Shown here: positions 46,601 to 57,589 of the stretch, piece by piece | How the letters are laid out: each line of letters opens with the position of its first letter | How positions within the stretch are numbered: position 1 is the first letter of the stretch | NCBI GenBank assembly: GCA_029990175.1 | Contig: JARKIP010000010.1 | Location: 47,424,001 to 47,488,000, forward strand | Source: Petunia secreta | Lineage: Eukaryota; Streptophyta; Magnoliopsida; Solanales; Solanaceae | Length of the DNA: 64,000 nucleotides | Direction: 5' to 3' | The notes under the pieces: model-generated | What the model was told of the DNA's origin: nothing | What the model saw: only the letters and a program-made list of their open reading frames with translations | Database searches by the model: none | Program-made: the position numbers and the translations under genes

Positions 46601-48792
46601 AGTTGAGAGCCGAAAAGCTCTATGCTAATTTTAAAAAGTGTGCCTTTGGTGTTGAGAAGGTAGTCTTCCTTGGGTTTATTGTGAGTGCCCAAGGAGTGGA
46701 GGTGGATGAGTCTAAGGTAGAGGCCATACGTGATTGGCCTACTCCTACTACCGTGACTCAAGTGAGAAGCTTTCATGGTCTTGCTAGCTTTTATAGACGA
46801 TTTGTGAAAGACTTTAGCTCCATTGCCGCTCCACTCACCGAATTGGTGAAGAAGGACCAACTTTTTGTGTGGGGAGAGCCTCAGGAGAAGGCCTTCCATG
46901 AGTTGAAAAGTAGGTTGAGTACCGCCCCTCTATTGCAATTGCCCGACTTCGGGAAGGCATTTGAGGTTGAATGTGAGGCCTCGGGGGTGGGAATTGGTGG
47001 TGTTTTAATGCAAGATAGCAAACCCATCGCCTACTTTAGTGAGAAATTGAAAGGGGCCTCCTTGAATTATTCTACATATGACAAGGAGTTGTATGCCCTT
47101 GTGAGAGCCCTTGCCCATTGGCAACACTACCTTTGGCCTCGTGAGTTTGTAATCAAGAGTGACCATGAGTCACTCAAGCATTTGAGAGGCCAAGAGAAGC
47201 TCAATAAGAGACATGCCAAGTGGGTTGAATTCATTGAGTCTTTTCCCTATGTGATCCAATACAAGAAAGGGAAAGACAATGTTGTGGCGGATGCGCTTTC
47301 TAGAAAGTTCGCTCTAGCCACCACTCTCACCTCTAAGCTTATGGGTTTTGAAAGCATTAAATTGATGTATGCTCATGACCCGAAGCTCAAGAGCATCCAT
47401 GAAGTTCTAGAAAAGGGGGAGAGAGTTGAGAAATACCAATGGGTTAATGGATATATCTTTAAGAATGGTAAAGTGTGCATACCCGAGTCCTCATGGAGAG
47501 AATTGCTTGTGCAAGAGGCACATTGTGGAGGACTCATGGGTCACTTTGGTAGGGACAAAACCTTGGCCATCCTTCGGGAACAATTCCATTGGCAAAAAAT
47601 GGGGACCCATGTTGAGAGACTTTGCAACTCTTGTCTTGAATGCAAGGTTGCTAAGTCCAAGTCGAACCCCCATGGTTTGTATACCCCACTCCCCGTACCT
47701 ACTAGTCCATGGTTGGATATCTCGATGGATTTTGTGATGGGATTACCAAGGACTAGGGGGGGCCATGATAGCATTTATGTTGTTGTGGATAGGTTCTCCA
47801 AAATGGCTCAATTCATTCCATGTCGAAAATGTGATGATGCACAACATGTTGCAACCTTGTTTATTGATAATGTCTTGAAATTGCATGGTGTGCCTCAAAC
47901 CATAGTGAGTGATAGGGACACTAAGTTCCTAAGTCATTTTTGGAGGAGTTTATGGGGTGCCCTTGGCACCAAACTCTTGTTTTCTACGTCCCACCACCCC
48001 CAAACCGATGGGCAAACCGAAGTGGTGAACCGAACCTTGGGTGCTCTTCTTAGAGCCATGACCCGAGGTAAGGGTGGGACTTGGATAGATAAGCTACCTC
48101 TTATGGAGTTTGCCTACAATCGCACCGTGCATCGGATGATTGGCATGACTCCATTCGAGTGTGTGTATGGTTTTAACCCCTTGATTCCCCTTGATCTAAC
48201 CCCTTTGCCAAGGGAAATGGTTGTTAATTTTGAAGGTAAAGCTAGAGCCAAGGCTTTGATGGAGCTAAATGCTAAGGCGAAGAAGAACTTGGAGGAAGCT
48301 TATGCAAAGGTAGCCTCCAAGAAAAACAAGGGACGCAAGAAGGTGGAACTCAAGAAGGGTGACTATGTGTGGGTGCACTTCCGGAAAGAAAGGTTTCCAA
48401 ACCTTAGAAAAGGGAAGTTAGCACCCCGTGGAGATGGCCCATTCCAAGTGCTCTCAAAGATAAACAACAACGCTTATGTGGTCGACTTACCAAGTGAGTA
48501 TCAAGTGTCTAATACTTTCAATGTTTGTGACTTGGTTCCTATGGATGTAGGTGATGAAGAGGTCGTGGATGATAATGCTTCAATTTCGAGGACGAAATCG
48601 TCTCAAGAAGGGGAGGATGATGCCAGGCAAACCATGAGACCCTTCACTCGGAGCCAAGCTAGGGAGGTCCAAGGAGTACACCTACACTTGGTGAGGAAGG
48701 GACTAGAAGAAGGAAGCGTTTGGAAGCCATTCCGGGTGCTCAAAGTGCAAGGGGAGCCGCCCAGCGAACCAGGCGCCCCGCCTGCACCTTAG
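43693..48792 (+). CDS. Gag-Pol polyprotein of the CRM element (one in-frame TAG)
   Basis: A single frame of 1,700 codons from MSSEGDDFAKSAR. One TAG at 44452-44454 (context MTD-stop-KKGTYA, likely TGG before) separates 253 residues from the 1,414-residue remainder. Domains in order: gag domain, zinc knuckle CHKCKGYGHFAKEC (residue ~461), protease IIDSGSCANVV (Asp ~563), RT with YFDD (~948), RNase H, integrase zinc finger H-H-C-C and D,D-35-E core (IVSDRDTKF, GQTEVVNRT), then a basic C-terminal region that reads into the 3' LTR, where CRM elements carry the CR motif for centromere targeting. Oddities: RNase H has C-E-A-S where C-D-A-S is usual, RT has RSDYHQI for RSGYHQI, and SNEPSTF for SNAPSTF. 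No other break is seen. It would make particle proteins and the enzymes for copying and integration. Confidence 0.92.
48605..48617 (+). other. Polypurine tract of the CRM element
   Basis: AAGAAGGGGAGGA sits directly before the 3' LTR, inside the coding frame. Confidence 0.85.
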
Positions 48793-49350
48793 GCGCCTCC
48801 GCCCAGAGAGCACAGGAGCCAGGCGGACCGCCCCACCCTCAGGCGCACCGCCCAGCCCACCCCACTGATCAATTCCTTGGCGCTCCGCCCCAAATCCGGG
48901 CGCCCCGCCCAAAACGCTGAAGGGTTATTTTGTAGCTAGTGTTAAGACTATTTTGACCCTACGTGGTCCTATGTTCCTAAGCCTAAGTGTGGGCATATTA
49001 GACCTTTCATATGGTGTCTAAAAACACCTATAAATAGCTAGTTGTCTTATTATTTTCATTAGCTTACCTTTGATGAAAAACAAACACTCGTGTTGAAGAG
49101 TTGAACTCTTTTTGAATGAAAAACCTTGATTTGGGACTTGTTCTTCCTCTAGCGGATCTAGATGAATTCCAATCCCCCCCGACCATTCTACTTGCGTGCT
49201 CACGTTAGCTCGAGGGTAGTTGCCTAGCGTAGGTGTTCTTGACCTCCTCTCGGGGTGTAACGGAACAAGTTCTCCATTGCTACTTGATATTTGTGATCGA
49301 GATACGTCTCGTTCCTATCTTTTACTTTCAGCGTTTGATTTCCTACATCA
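48618..49350 (+). repeat. 3' LTR of the CRM element (733 bp)
   Basis: Near-identical to 41751-42484. Its first 175 bases also code for the polyprotein C terminus. TATAAATA recurs at 49029-49036. Confidence 0.95.
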
Positions 49351-49355
49351 TACCC

Positions 49356-50533
49356 ACATAGTATCTCTGAAAAGGACTGGTAGACCTATTTAACTTGACC
49401 TTAGACAATTAGGTGACCTAATACGCCTTAGAAATTATATTAGGTGGCGACTCCAACACCTTAACTCAAACGAGTTCACCCAGTCAAATTTGAAACCCAA
49501 CTCGCCTCGAGTTGAGTCCAAAATCGGGTATGACATGGGTAGAAAACACCAAAAAGAAATAAGGTTAATATTAAACATATAGACCAAGGAAAATTTAAAC
49601 CTAGGGTTCATCAATTTGAGAAACTTGTGAAATTGGTGATTTATGTAGATGAATTTATTGTTGTAGAAATTGTTGATTGAAGTAGGAACACGATCTGGAG
49701 CACACGTTTAGGCTCGAGGAGTAATCGAGGTGAGTTGATATAACCCTTTATTAAAGAAGTTTTACTGACAAAATCCCGCCTACAAGGTGTTTTATAAAAT
49801 ATCTTTAAGAGCTAATATGTGCTTAATTGGAGCGAGAGAGTGCATATTAGCTAAACCCATTCAAGTTATCGTTCAAGAGTTTATCATACATTGATTTTCA
49901 TATTTTGTTATGATACTTTACGCTATAATATGTGTCAAATTTTCATGGGTTAAAGAATGTTTTAAAATATATTGAATAAGTTCTTCTTACTCATGACTAT
50001 TATGGTTATATTCATGGATGATATTCAAGAAATTTATTGGAGCTTAAAGTGGTCAAGTAAAGTTTTATAGAAATATTTTGGGAGTTACCTTGATATTCTG
50101 AGAAGGGTTTCGAGACCTTTAGTAGTTATGTTGACCTCGAAATTGGCACTTTGCACAAACTTCTAGGCTATTGCGAACACTTTAAGCTTTGTTGCAACAG
50201 GCAACTTGCAAAGAAAGTCTCTGCAAGTCTTGGCTATTGCCAAGAGTTTAAGCTTTGGTGCAATGGGCCCTTGCTGAGACTTCTTGGCTATGCCCAGACT
50301 TTAAACTCTGTTGCAATGGGCAACTTGCAGAAAAAGTCTCTGCAAGTCTTGGTCATGGCCAAGACTTTAAGCTCAAGTCCAATATCAAGGACAAGAGTTT
50401 ACCCATCATTTCCTTCCCATGTACCAAGATCTGGCTTCTATTTAGGCGTTCAGTCCACAAAAAATGTAAGCATGTCGTTCATATTCATTATTTGCAAGAT
50501 TAACACTATGGCAACACAATGCATATAAATCAA
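49356..50533 (+). repeat. 3.25-kb tandem unit, copy 1 (internally deleted)
   Basis: Holds the Ogre LTR end (its earlier part is at 40890-41750, before the CRM insertion), the resumed chromovirus LTR (49536-50138) and the minisatellite from 50139. About 1.1 kb present in copies 2 and 3 (equivalent to 52260-53385) is missing; the join has short AAA homology. Its short open frame 50151-50528 is incidental. Confidence 0.88.
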
Positions 50534-50612
50534 GTATCAACTTTATATTTGAACAGATCGCATATAAATAGCCCCTGTTAAACTTGAACACATTGCATAT
50601 AAATAGCCCTTT
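50534..50612 (+). repeat. Junction filler between tandem copies 1 and 2
   Basis: About 80 bases with two near-copies of GCATATAAATAGCCC, each followed by a TTAAACTT block. Pieces resemble the copy end (AACACATTGCAT) and, inverted, the copy start (AACAGGGGCTA). The same filler stands at 53779-53858. Confidence 0.85.
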
Positions 50613-51657
50613 TTAAACTTGTACAGGGGCTACTTTGTGTCACTCGCATCTAATCTGAACTGTTTTACGCAAAACTGCAGTCCTTTTTTTTTTTTTTTTT
50701 GCATAAGTAACCTGGGCCCAAAAACATTTTTAGAAAAGGCCCCTTTTATGTGCTTAAACTGTTTTGACCATTTAAACGCTCCTATATACTAATCTAATAG
50801 TGTATAGGGATATATAAAGCTTTGGGGTCTCTTGTACACTTTAAAAAATAGTTTTTCTAAAGATATAACTATCACTTAGGTCATATAATTGCATGTCTAT
50901 ACATATATATAAGTATTACTATATGCGACACCCTTTATTTGCTCTTGTGTGCTTCTGTGAACCCATTTTTTGAAAACATCCCTCTTCCTATATATATTTC
51001 TAAAAAAATGACCCCAACACAAAAAAGGCCATTAAGGATAGGGCTCGACAATTGATGACGAGTCACACCGACCCCAAATGGCCGAGATTTTGTTTTAAAA
51101 TAACTACCTTTTGTCCTTTTGCTAAAATCTGAATGTCACTTGCCAAATTGACTATTTATGTAAATATTCTTTTCTAAGTGTGTTAATTACATGTATAGGC
51201 TGAAATTGAAACCCATTCATATGTTAAACACCACTTTGCATGTTGTTTACGATTAGGCATTTAATAATAGAGGCCCTAACTGCGATTAGGCTTAAGTATA
51301 GGCCGAATATGAAGTTATTTGTGTGTGTGTGTAGATATGTTAAAATTCCCAAGTTATTATGTACGACAATATACACTGTTTATATCCCAAAATTAAGACT
51401 CGGACGGTAACCACTTTTTGTTGGACTTGGGAAAGTGCCTAGCACCTTCTTCCCCGAGTCATTTGGACTTCTTACCCATATAGAATCTCTGAAAAGGACT
51501 GGTAGACCTATTTAACTTGACCTTAGACAATTAGGTGACCTAATACGCCTTAGAAGTTATATTAGGTGGCGACTCCAACACCTTAACTCAAACGAGTTCA
51601 CCTAGTCAAATCTGAAACCCAACTCGCCTCGAGTTGCGTCCAAAATCGGGTATGACA

Positions 51658-53103
51658 TGGGTAGAAAATACCAAAAAGAAATAAGGTTAATATTGAACAT
51701 ATAGACCAAGGAAAATTTAAACCTAGGGTTCATCAATTTGAGTAAACTTGTGAAATTGGTGATTTATGTAGATGAATTTATTGTTGTAGAAATTGTTGAT
51801 TGAAGTAGGAACACGATCTGGAGCACACGTTTAGGCTCGAGGAGTAATCGAGGTGAGTTGATATAACCCTTTATTAAAGAAGTTTTACTGACAAAATCCC
51901 GCCTACAAGGTGTTTTATAAAATATCTTTAAGAGCTAATATGTGCTTAATTGGAGCGAGAGAGTGCATATTAGCTAAACCCATTCAAGTTATCGTTCAAG
52001 AGTTTATCATACATTGATTTTCATATTTTGTTATGATACTTTACGTTATAATATGTGTCAAATTTTCATGGGTTAAAGAATGTTTTAAAATATATTGAAT
52101 AAGTTCTTCTTACTCATGACTATTATGGTTATATTCATGGATGATATTCAAGAAATTTATTGGAGCTTAAAGTGGTCAAGTAAAGTTTTATAGAAATATT
52201 TTAGGAGTTACCTTGATATTCTGAGAAGGGTTTCGAGACCTTTAGTAGTTATGTTGACCTCGAAACTAGTCGTGCCAGAGTAGGAGCTTATAATAAAATT
52301 GGCCTGACACGGCCAAGGCATAAAATGCGCAGCATGCTATTACCTGGAACTGTGCGGCGGCACAGCGAAGGGGCCTATTCGATTAGGCGGGGAACGAACC
52401 CATGCCGATCCTACGATGATTTTATGGAATCATGTTATGTCAGAATTAATTGGTACTCCTTAGAAAAGAAAATAAACTATATTTATATATAATTAAAGTT
52501 CAGAGTTTTATTGTTTCAAGTTATTTCAGTTTTCTTTAAATGTTTTATGTTCTCATGGTTTTAATGAATTTTGTGCATTTCAAGTTTCTTTTATATGTCT
52601 CGTTCCCGCTTTAGTGAGGGGTCGTTGAGACTCACTGAGTTTCGTCGTGGTGTACTGACGTTCTCTTCATGGGAACCTACATTGACCTATATCAACGTAG
52701 GCGCAAGTTTTGCAGGCAAGCAGACTAAGAGCTAGGATACTCTCCCACTAACCAGTCGATCGAAGAGCTCTACATCTGTTCGTGGAGATTTTTTATTGTT
52801 CGCCCTCTCTTCTTATTAGTAGTAGTCTCAGGTATTAATTCTTAGAGACTTCATAGACAGTTTAACAGTTGGGTGTGGTTGTCCATTTTGCATGGTTTGG
52901 CATCGAACTAAATAAAGTTATATGTATTTTATTGATACAAGGAGTATTATTTTAAGATTAATTTATTGAAATCCTATTTTAAAGACTTCATTATTTGCAT
53001 AGCATGACAAACAAAAAATCACATACAAGTATAGAGGGTTCGCTCGGTCAAGTTCAGGTACTGAGTGCCGATCACAGCTTGATCAAAAAAATAAGTCGTT
53101 ACA
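51658..53103 (+). repeat. Chromovirus LTR, second part, in tandem copy 2
   Basis: Continues the LTR begun at 17490. It ends GTCGTTACA at 53103, giving a TG...CA LTR when joined with 17490-18408. It holds GAGTGCCGATCACAGC before the end and no open frame of note. Confidence 0.6.
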
Positions 53104-53219
53104 GTATTAATTGTACAATTTACAAAGAAAATTGTGAGTAAAATCGCATTCTAGACCAGCTTTATAGTGTTTCCGTAAGGGCAATATGTTGCTTTATATT
53201 TATTTGGATTAACTTATAG

Positions 53220-53625
53220 AAAATCTATAAAGTCTCTACAAGTCTTGGTTGTTGCAACGCGTTTAAGGTCTGGTGTAATTGGCACCTTGCACAGGCTTCT
53301 TGGCTATTGCCAAGACTTTAAGCTCTGTTGCAATGGAAAACTTGCAGAGAAAGTCTTGGCTACTTCCACGAGTTTAGGATCAGGTAAAATGGGCACTTTG
53401 CACAAACTTCTAGGCTATTGCGAACACTTTAAGCCTTGTTGCAAAAGGCAACTTGCAAAGAAAGTCTCTGCAAGTCTTGGCTATTGCCAAGAGTTTAAGC
53501 TTTGGTGTAATGGGCCCTTGCTGAGACTTCTTGGCTATGCCCAGACTTTAAACTCTGTTGCAATTGGCAACTTGCAGAAAAAGTCTCTGCAAGTCTTGGT
53601 CATGGCCAAGACTTTAAGCTCAAGT
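53220..53625 (+). repeat. Palindrome-rich minisatellite (copy 2); also 50139-50390 and 56455-56860
   Basis: Degenerate units of about 60-66 bases built round CTTGGCTATTGCCAAG, a hairpin-forming 16-mer, followed by ACTTTAAGCTCTG, a TTGCAATGG block, then CTTGCAGAGAAAGTCTCTGCAA. The array stays open in one frame in all three copies (repeated L-G-Y-C-x-x-F-K-L-x-C-N), probably only because the unit length is near a multiple of three. Further units stand at 59165-59340. Confidence 0.85.
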
Positions 53626-53858
53626 CCAATATCAAGGACAAGAGTTTACCCATCATTTCCTTCCCATGTACCAAGATCTGGCTTCTATTTAGGCGTTCAG
53701 TCCACAAAAATCTAAGCATGTCGTTCATATTCATTATTTGCAGGATTAACACTATGGCAACACAATGCATATAAATCAAGTATCAACTTTTAATTTGAAC
53801 AGATCGCATATAAATAGCCCCTGTTAAACTTGAACACATTGCATATAAATAGCCCTTT

Positions 53859-56800
53859 TTAAACTTGAACAGGGGCTACTTTGCGTCACTCGCATCTAAT
53901 CTGAACTGTTTTACGCAAAACTGCAGTCCATTTTTTTTTTTTTTTTGCATAAGTAACCTGGGCCCAAAAACATTTTTAGAAAAGGCCCTTTTTATGTGCT
54001 TAAACTGTTTTGACCATTTAAACGCTTCTATATACTAATCTAATAGTGTATAGGGATATATAAAGCTTTGGGGTCTCTTGTACACTTTAAAAAATAGTTT
54101 TTTCTAAAGATATAACTATCACTTAGGTCATATAATTGCATGTCTATACATATATGTAAGTATTACTATATGCGACAGCCTTTATTTGCTCTTGTGTGCT
54201 TCCGTGAACCCATTTTTTGAAAACATCACTCTTCCTATATATATTTCTAAAAAAATGACCCCAACAAAAAAGGCCATTAAGGATAGGACTCGACAATTAA
54301 TGACGAGTCACACCGACCCCAAATGGCCGAGATTTTGTTTTAAAACAACTTCCTTTTGTCCTTTTGCTAAAATCTGAATGTCACTTGCCAAATTGACTAT
54401 TTATGTAAATATTCTTTTCTAAGTGTGTTAATTACATGTATAGGCTGAAATTGAAACCCATTCATATGTTAAACACCACTTTGCATGTTGTTTACGATTA
54501 GGCATTTAATAATAGAGGCCCTAACTACGATTAGGCTTAAGTATAGGCCGAATATGAAGTTATTCGTGTGTCTGTGTAGATATGTTAAAATTCCCAAGTT
54601 ATTATGTACGACAATATACACTGTTTATATCCCAAAATTAAGACTCTGACGGTAACCACTTTTTGTTGGACTTGGGGAAGTGCCTAGCACCTTCTTCCCC
54701 GAGTCATTTGGACTTCTTACCCATATAGAATCTCTGAAAAGGACTGGTAGACCTATTTAACTTGACCTTAGACAATTAGGTGACCTAATACGCCTTAGAA
54801 GTTATATTAGGTGGCGACTCCAACACCTTAACTCAAACGAGTTCACCTAGTCAAATCTGAAACCCAACTCGCCTCGAGTTGCGTCCAAAATCGGGTATGA
54901 CATGGGTAGAAAATACCAAAAAGAAATAAGGTTAATATTGAACATATAGACCAAGGAAAATTTAAACCTAGGGTTCATCAATTTGAGTAAACTTGTGAAA
55001 TTGGTGATTTATGTAGATGAATTTATTGTTGTAGAAATTGTTGATTGAAGTAGGAACACGATCTGGAGCACACGTTTAGGCTCGAGGAGTAATCGAGGTG
55101 AGTTGATATAACTCTTTATTAAAGAAGTTTTACTGACAAAATCCCGCCTACAAAGTATTTTATAAAATATCTTTAAGAGCTAATATGTGCTTAATTGGAG
55201 CGAGAGAGTGCATATTAGCTAAACTCATTCAAGTTATCGTTCAAGAGTTTATCCTTATGTTATATATATTGATTTTCATATTTTGTTATGATACTTTACG
55301 TTATAATATGTGTCAAATTTTCATGGGTTAAAGAATGTTTTAAAATATATTGAATAAGTTCTTCTTACTCATGACTATTATGGTTATATTCATGGATGAT
55401 ATTCAAGAAATTTATTGGAGCTTAAAGTGGTCAAGTAAAGTTTTATAGAAATATTTTGGGAGTTACCTTGATATTCTGAGAAGGGTTTCGAGACCTTTAG
55501 TAGTTATGTTGACCCCGAAACTAGTCGTGCCAGAGTAGGAGCTTTTAATAAAATTGGCCTGACACGGCCAAGGCACAAAATGCGCAACATGCTATTACCT
55601 GGAACTGTGCGGTGGCACAGCGAAGGGGCCTATTCGATTAGGCGGGGAACGAACCTATGCCGATCCTACGATGATTTTATGGAATCATGTTATGTCAGAA
55701 TTAATTGGTACTCCTTACAAAAGAAAATAAACTATATTTATATATAATTAAAGTTCAGAGTTTTATTGTTTCAAGTTATTTCAGTTTTCTTTAAATGTTT
55801 TATGTTCTCATAGTTTTAATGAATTTTGTGCATTTCAAGTTTCTTTTATATGTCTCGTTCCCGCTTTAGTGGGGGGTCGTTGAGACTCACTGAGTGTCGT
55901 CGTGGTGTACTGACGTTCTCTTCATGGGAACCTACTTTGACCTATATCAACGTAGGCGCAAGTTTTGCAGGCAAGCAGACTAAGAGCTAGGATACTCTCC
56001 CACTAACTAGTCGATCGAAGAGTTCTACATTTGTTCGTGGAGATTTTTTATTGTTCGCCCTCTCTTCTTATTAGTAGTAGTGTCATGTATTAATTCTTAG
56101 AGACTTCATAGATAGTTTAACAGTTGGGTGTGGTTGTCCATTTTGCATGGTTTGGCATAGAACTAAATAAAGTTATATGTATTTTATCGATACAAGGAGT
56201 ATTATTTCAAGATTAATTTATTGAAATCCTATTTTAAAGACTTCATTGTTTGCATAGCATGACAAACAAACTCGGACAAGTTCAGGTACCGAGTGCCGAT
56301 CACAGCTCGATCAAAAAATAAGTCGTTACAGTATTAATTGTACAATTTATAAAGAAAATTGTGAGTAAAATCGCATTCTAGACCAGCTTTATAGTGTTTC
56401 CGTAAGGGCAATATGTTGCTTTATATTTATTTGGATTAACTTATAGAAAATCTATAAAGTCTCTACAAGTCTTTGCTGTTGCAAAGCGTTTAAGGTCTGG
56501 TGGAATTGGCACCTTGCACAGGCTTCTTGGCTATTGCCAAGACTTTAAGCTCTGTTGCAATGGAAAACTTGCAGAGAAAATCTTGGCTACTTCCACAAGT
56601 TTAGGATCAGGTAAAATTGGCACTTTGCACAAACTTCTAGGCTATTGCGAACACTTTAAGCTTTGTTGCAACAGGCAACTTGCAAAGAAAGTCTCTGCAA
56701 GTCTTGGCTATTGCCAAGAGTTTAACCTTTGGTGCAATGGGCCCTTGCTGAGACTTCTTGGCTATGCCCAGACTTTAAACTCTGTTGCAATTGGCAACTT

Positions 56801-56992
56801 GCAGAAAAAGTCTCTGCAAGTCTTGGTCATGGCCAAGACTTTAAGCTCAAGTCAAATATCAAGGACAAGAGTTTACCCATCATGTCCTTCCCATGTACCA
56901 AGATCTGGCTTCTATTTAGGCGTTCAGTCCACAAAAATCTAAGCATGTCGTTCATATTCATTATGTGCAGGATTAACACTATGGCAACACAT
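53859..56992 (+). repeat. 3.25-kb tandem unit, copy 3
   Basis: Same order as copy 2: Ogre LTR end 53859-54902, chromovirus LTR 54903-56330, minisatellite 56455-56860. It then passes without a break into single-copy sequence of a transposase fragment, so copy 3 holds the original right edge. Confidence 0.92.
54903..56330 (+). repeat. Chromovirus LTR, second part, in tandem copy 3
   Basis: Near-identical to 51658-53103 with small indels (for example about 20 bases missing near 56270). It ends GTCGTTACA. Confidence 0.6.
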
Positions 56993-57500
56993 TGCATAAA
57001 AATCACTTACAACGAAAAATTAGATGCAAACAACAAATATATGAACCATGACATAAAGTTTATACTTGTGAAAGACGGTATTACCTACCAGGCATATAAA
57101 AAAATTTGTAATGCTCTAAGCATAAAGATTGATGAGAGTGAAGCAAATGTACAGTTTGACACCAATCTGGAAACGTGCAAAGGCATGATGGTACGATCAA
57201 GAACTTATAACTTGCGTGTATCTGTTGAAGAATGATGAAAATTTCAGAAAATCTCGCTTCATAGTAGAAGTTGTAAAAAGGAATAATCTGTTGTCAAATA
57301 CGAGCACAACCACCAACAACACACATGAATTCTTTGTGAATGAAGCGAACCATAACATGGTGTTGCATCAACATGAAAGGCAATTGATTGACTTTATCGA
57401 TCAATATGAAGACTTACTATTCCTAACCGACCAAGAAAGTGAAGATGCGCGACAAGAGGACAGGGGAGCAATTGAGGAGGCCAACAGATTCAAACACTGA
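56981..57500 (+). pseudogene. Mutator-like (MULE) transposase N-terminal fragment
   Basis: From ATG 56981 (after TTATGTGCAG, a possible splice acceptor) the text reads IKITYNEKLDANNKYMNHDI, ILVKDGITYQAYKKICNALS and, after a one-base frame change near 57212, LRVYLLKNDENFRKSRFIVEV. This pattern of a short Y-x-x-K-W/L start, a buried helix and a later ...V-Y-L motif matches the N-terminal domain that precedes plant MULE transposases. An acidic linker follows to 57500. No DDE core or zinc finger is seen downstream. The assignment is by pattern, not by search. Confidence 0.45.
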
Positions 57501-57589
57501 TGATATCATTGAACCACAAACAATCAGCACCCATCAGCCATTTTTAAAAATTCAAATGTGATTGGACAGTAAATATTATTTATAAACTG

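Larger units (their letters stand above)
41751..49350 (+). mobile_element. CRM-type (centromeric chromovirus) LTR retrotransposon
   Basis: A 7.6-kb plus-strand element with a perfect TSD, taccc (41746-41750 and 49351-49355). LTRs start TGATG and end CATCA. It has a tRNA-iMet primer site, a single gag-pol frame and a polypurine tract. The polyprotein runs 175 bases into the 3' LTR, a hallmark of CRM elements, and the RT/integrase text fits that clade. By eye the two LTRs differ at about ten positions in 734, so it is the youngest large insertion here. CRM elements prefer centromeric chromatin. Confidence 0.9.
18409..49535 (+). mobile_element. Ogre-like (Tat clade) LTR retrotransposon, nested host of two insertions
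   Basis: A plus-strand element with 3.9-kb LTRs and a 13-kb internal region (22297-35259), about 20.7 kb without its insertions. Support for Ogre: long TGTTGACA-type LTRs, a TGGCGACTCCGCTGGGGA primer site, extra ORF1 before gag, protease with G-patch, an untranslated gap between protease and RT in different frames, two RNase H modules, and a tandem array before the 3' LTR. Flanking tggat/tgggt is an aged TSD. Many stops make it defective. Confidence 0.9.
35260..49535 (+). repeat. 3' LTR of the Ogre-like element, split in three
   Basis: The LTR runs 35260-35376, 38156-41750 and 49351-49535, about 3.9 kb when joined, and matches 18409-22296. The first gap is the solo LTR (35377-38155), the second is the CRM element (41751-49350). 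Compared with the 5' LTR it has a shorter CT tract (38595-38622) and a longer T run near 40963. It ends AATCGGGTATGACA. The last 1.03 kb recurs at 50613-51657 and 53859-54902. Confidence 0.9.
50613..53778 (+). repeat. 3.25-kb tandem unit, copy 2
   Basis: Order: last 1.03 kb of the Ogre LTR (50613-51657), chromovirus LTR second part (51658-53103), about 120 bases of flank, minisatellite, end within ATGGCAACACAATGC. It carries 3' LTR-specific variants (long T run, CTGTTTTGACCATTTAAACG) and an empty CRM target site (TTACCCATATAG near 51473). Offset to copy 3 is about 3,246 bases. Confidence 0.92.

Noticed and set aside
50151..50528. Repeated open frame with L-G-Y-C units (also 53245-53715 and 56514-56942) as a possible repeat protein
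   Set aside because: It is the translation of the minisatellite, lacks a conserved start, is truncated differently in each copy, and its unit length merely keeps the frame open.
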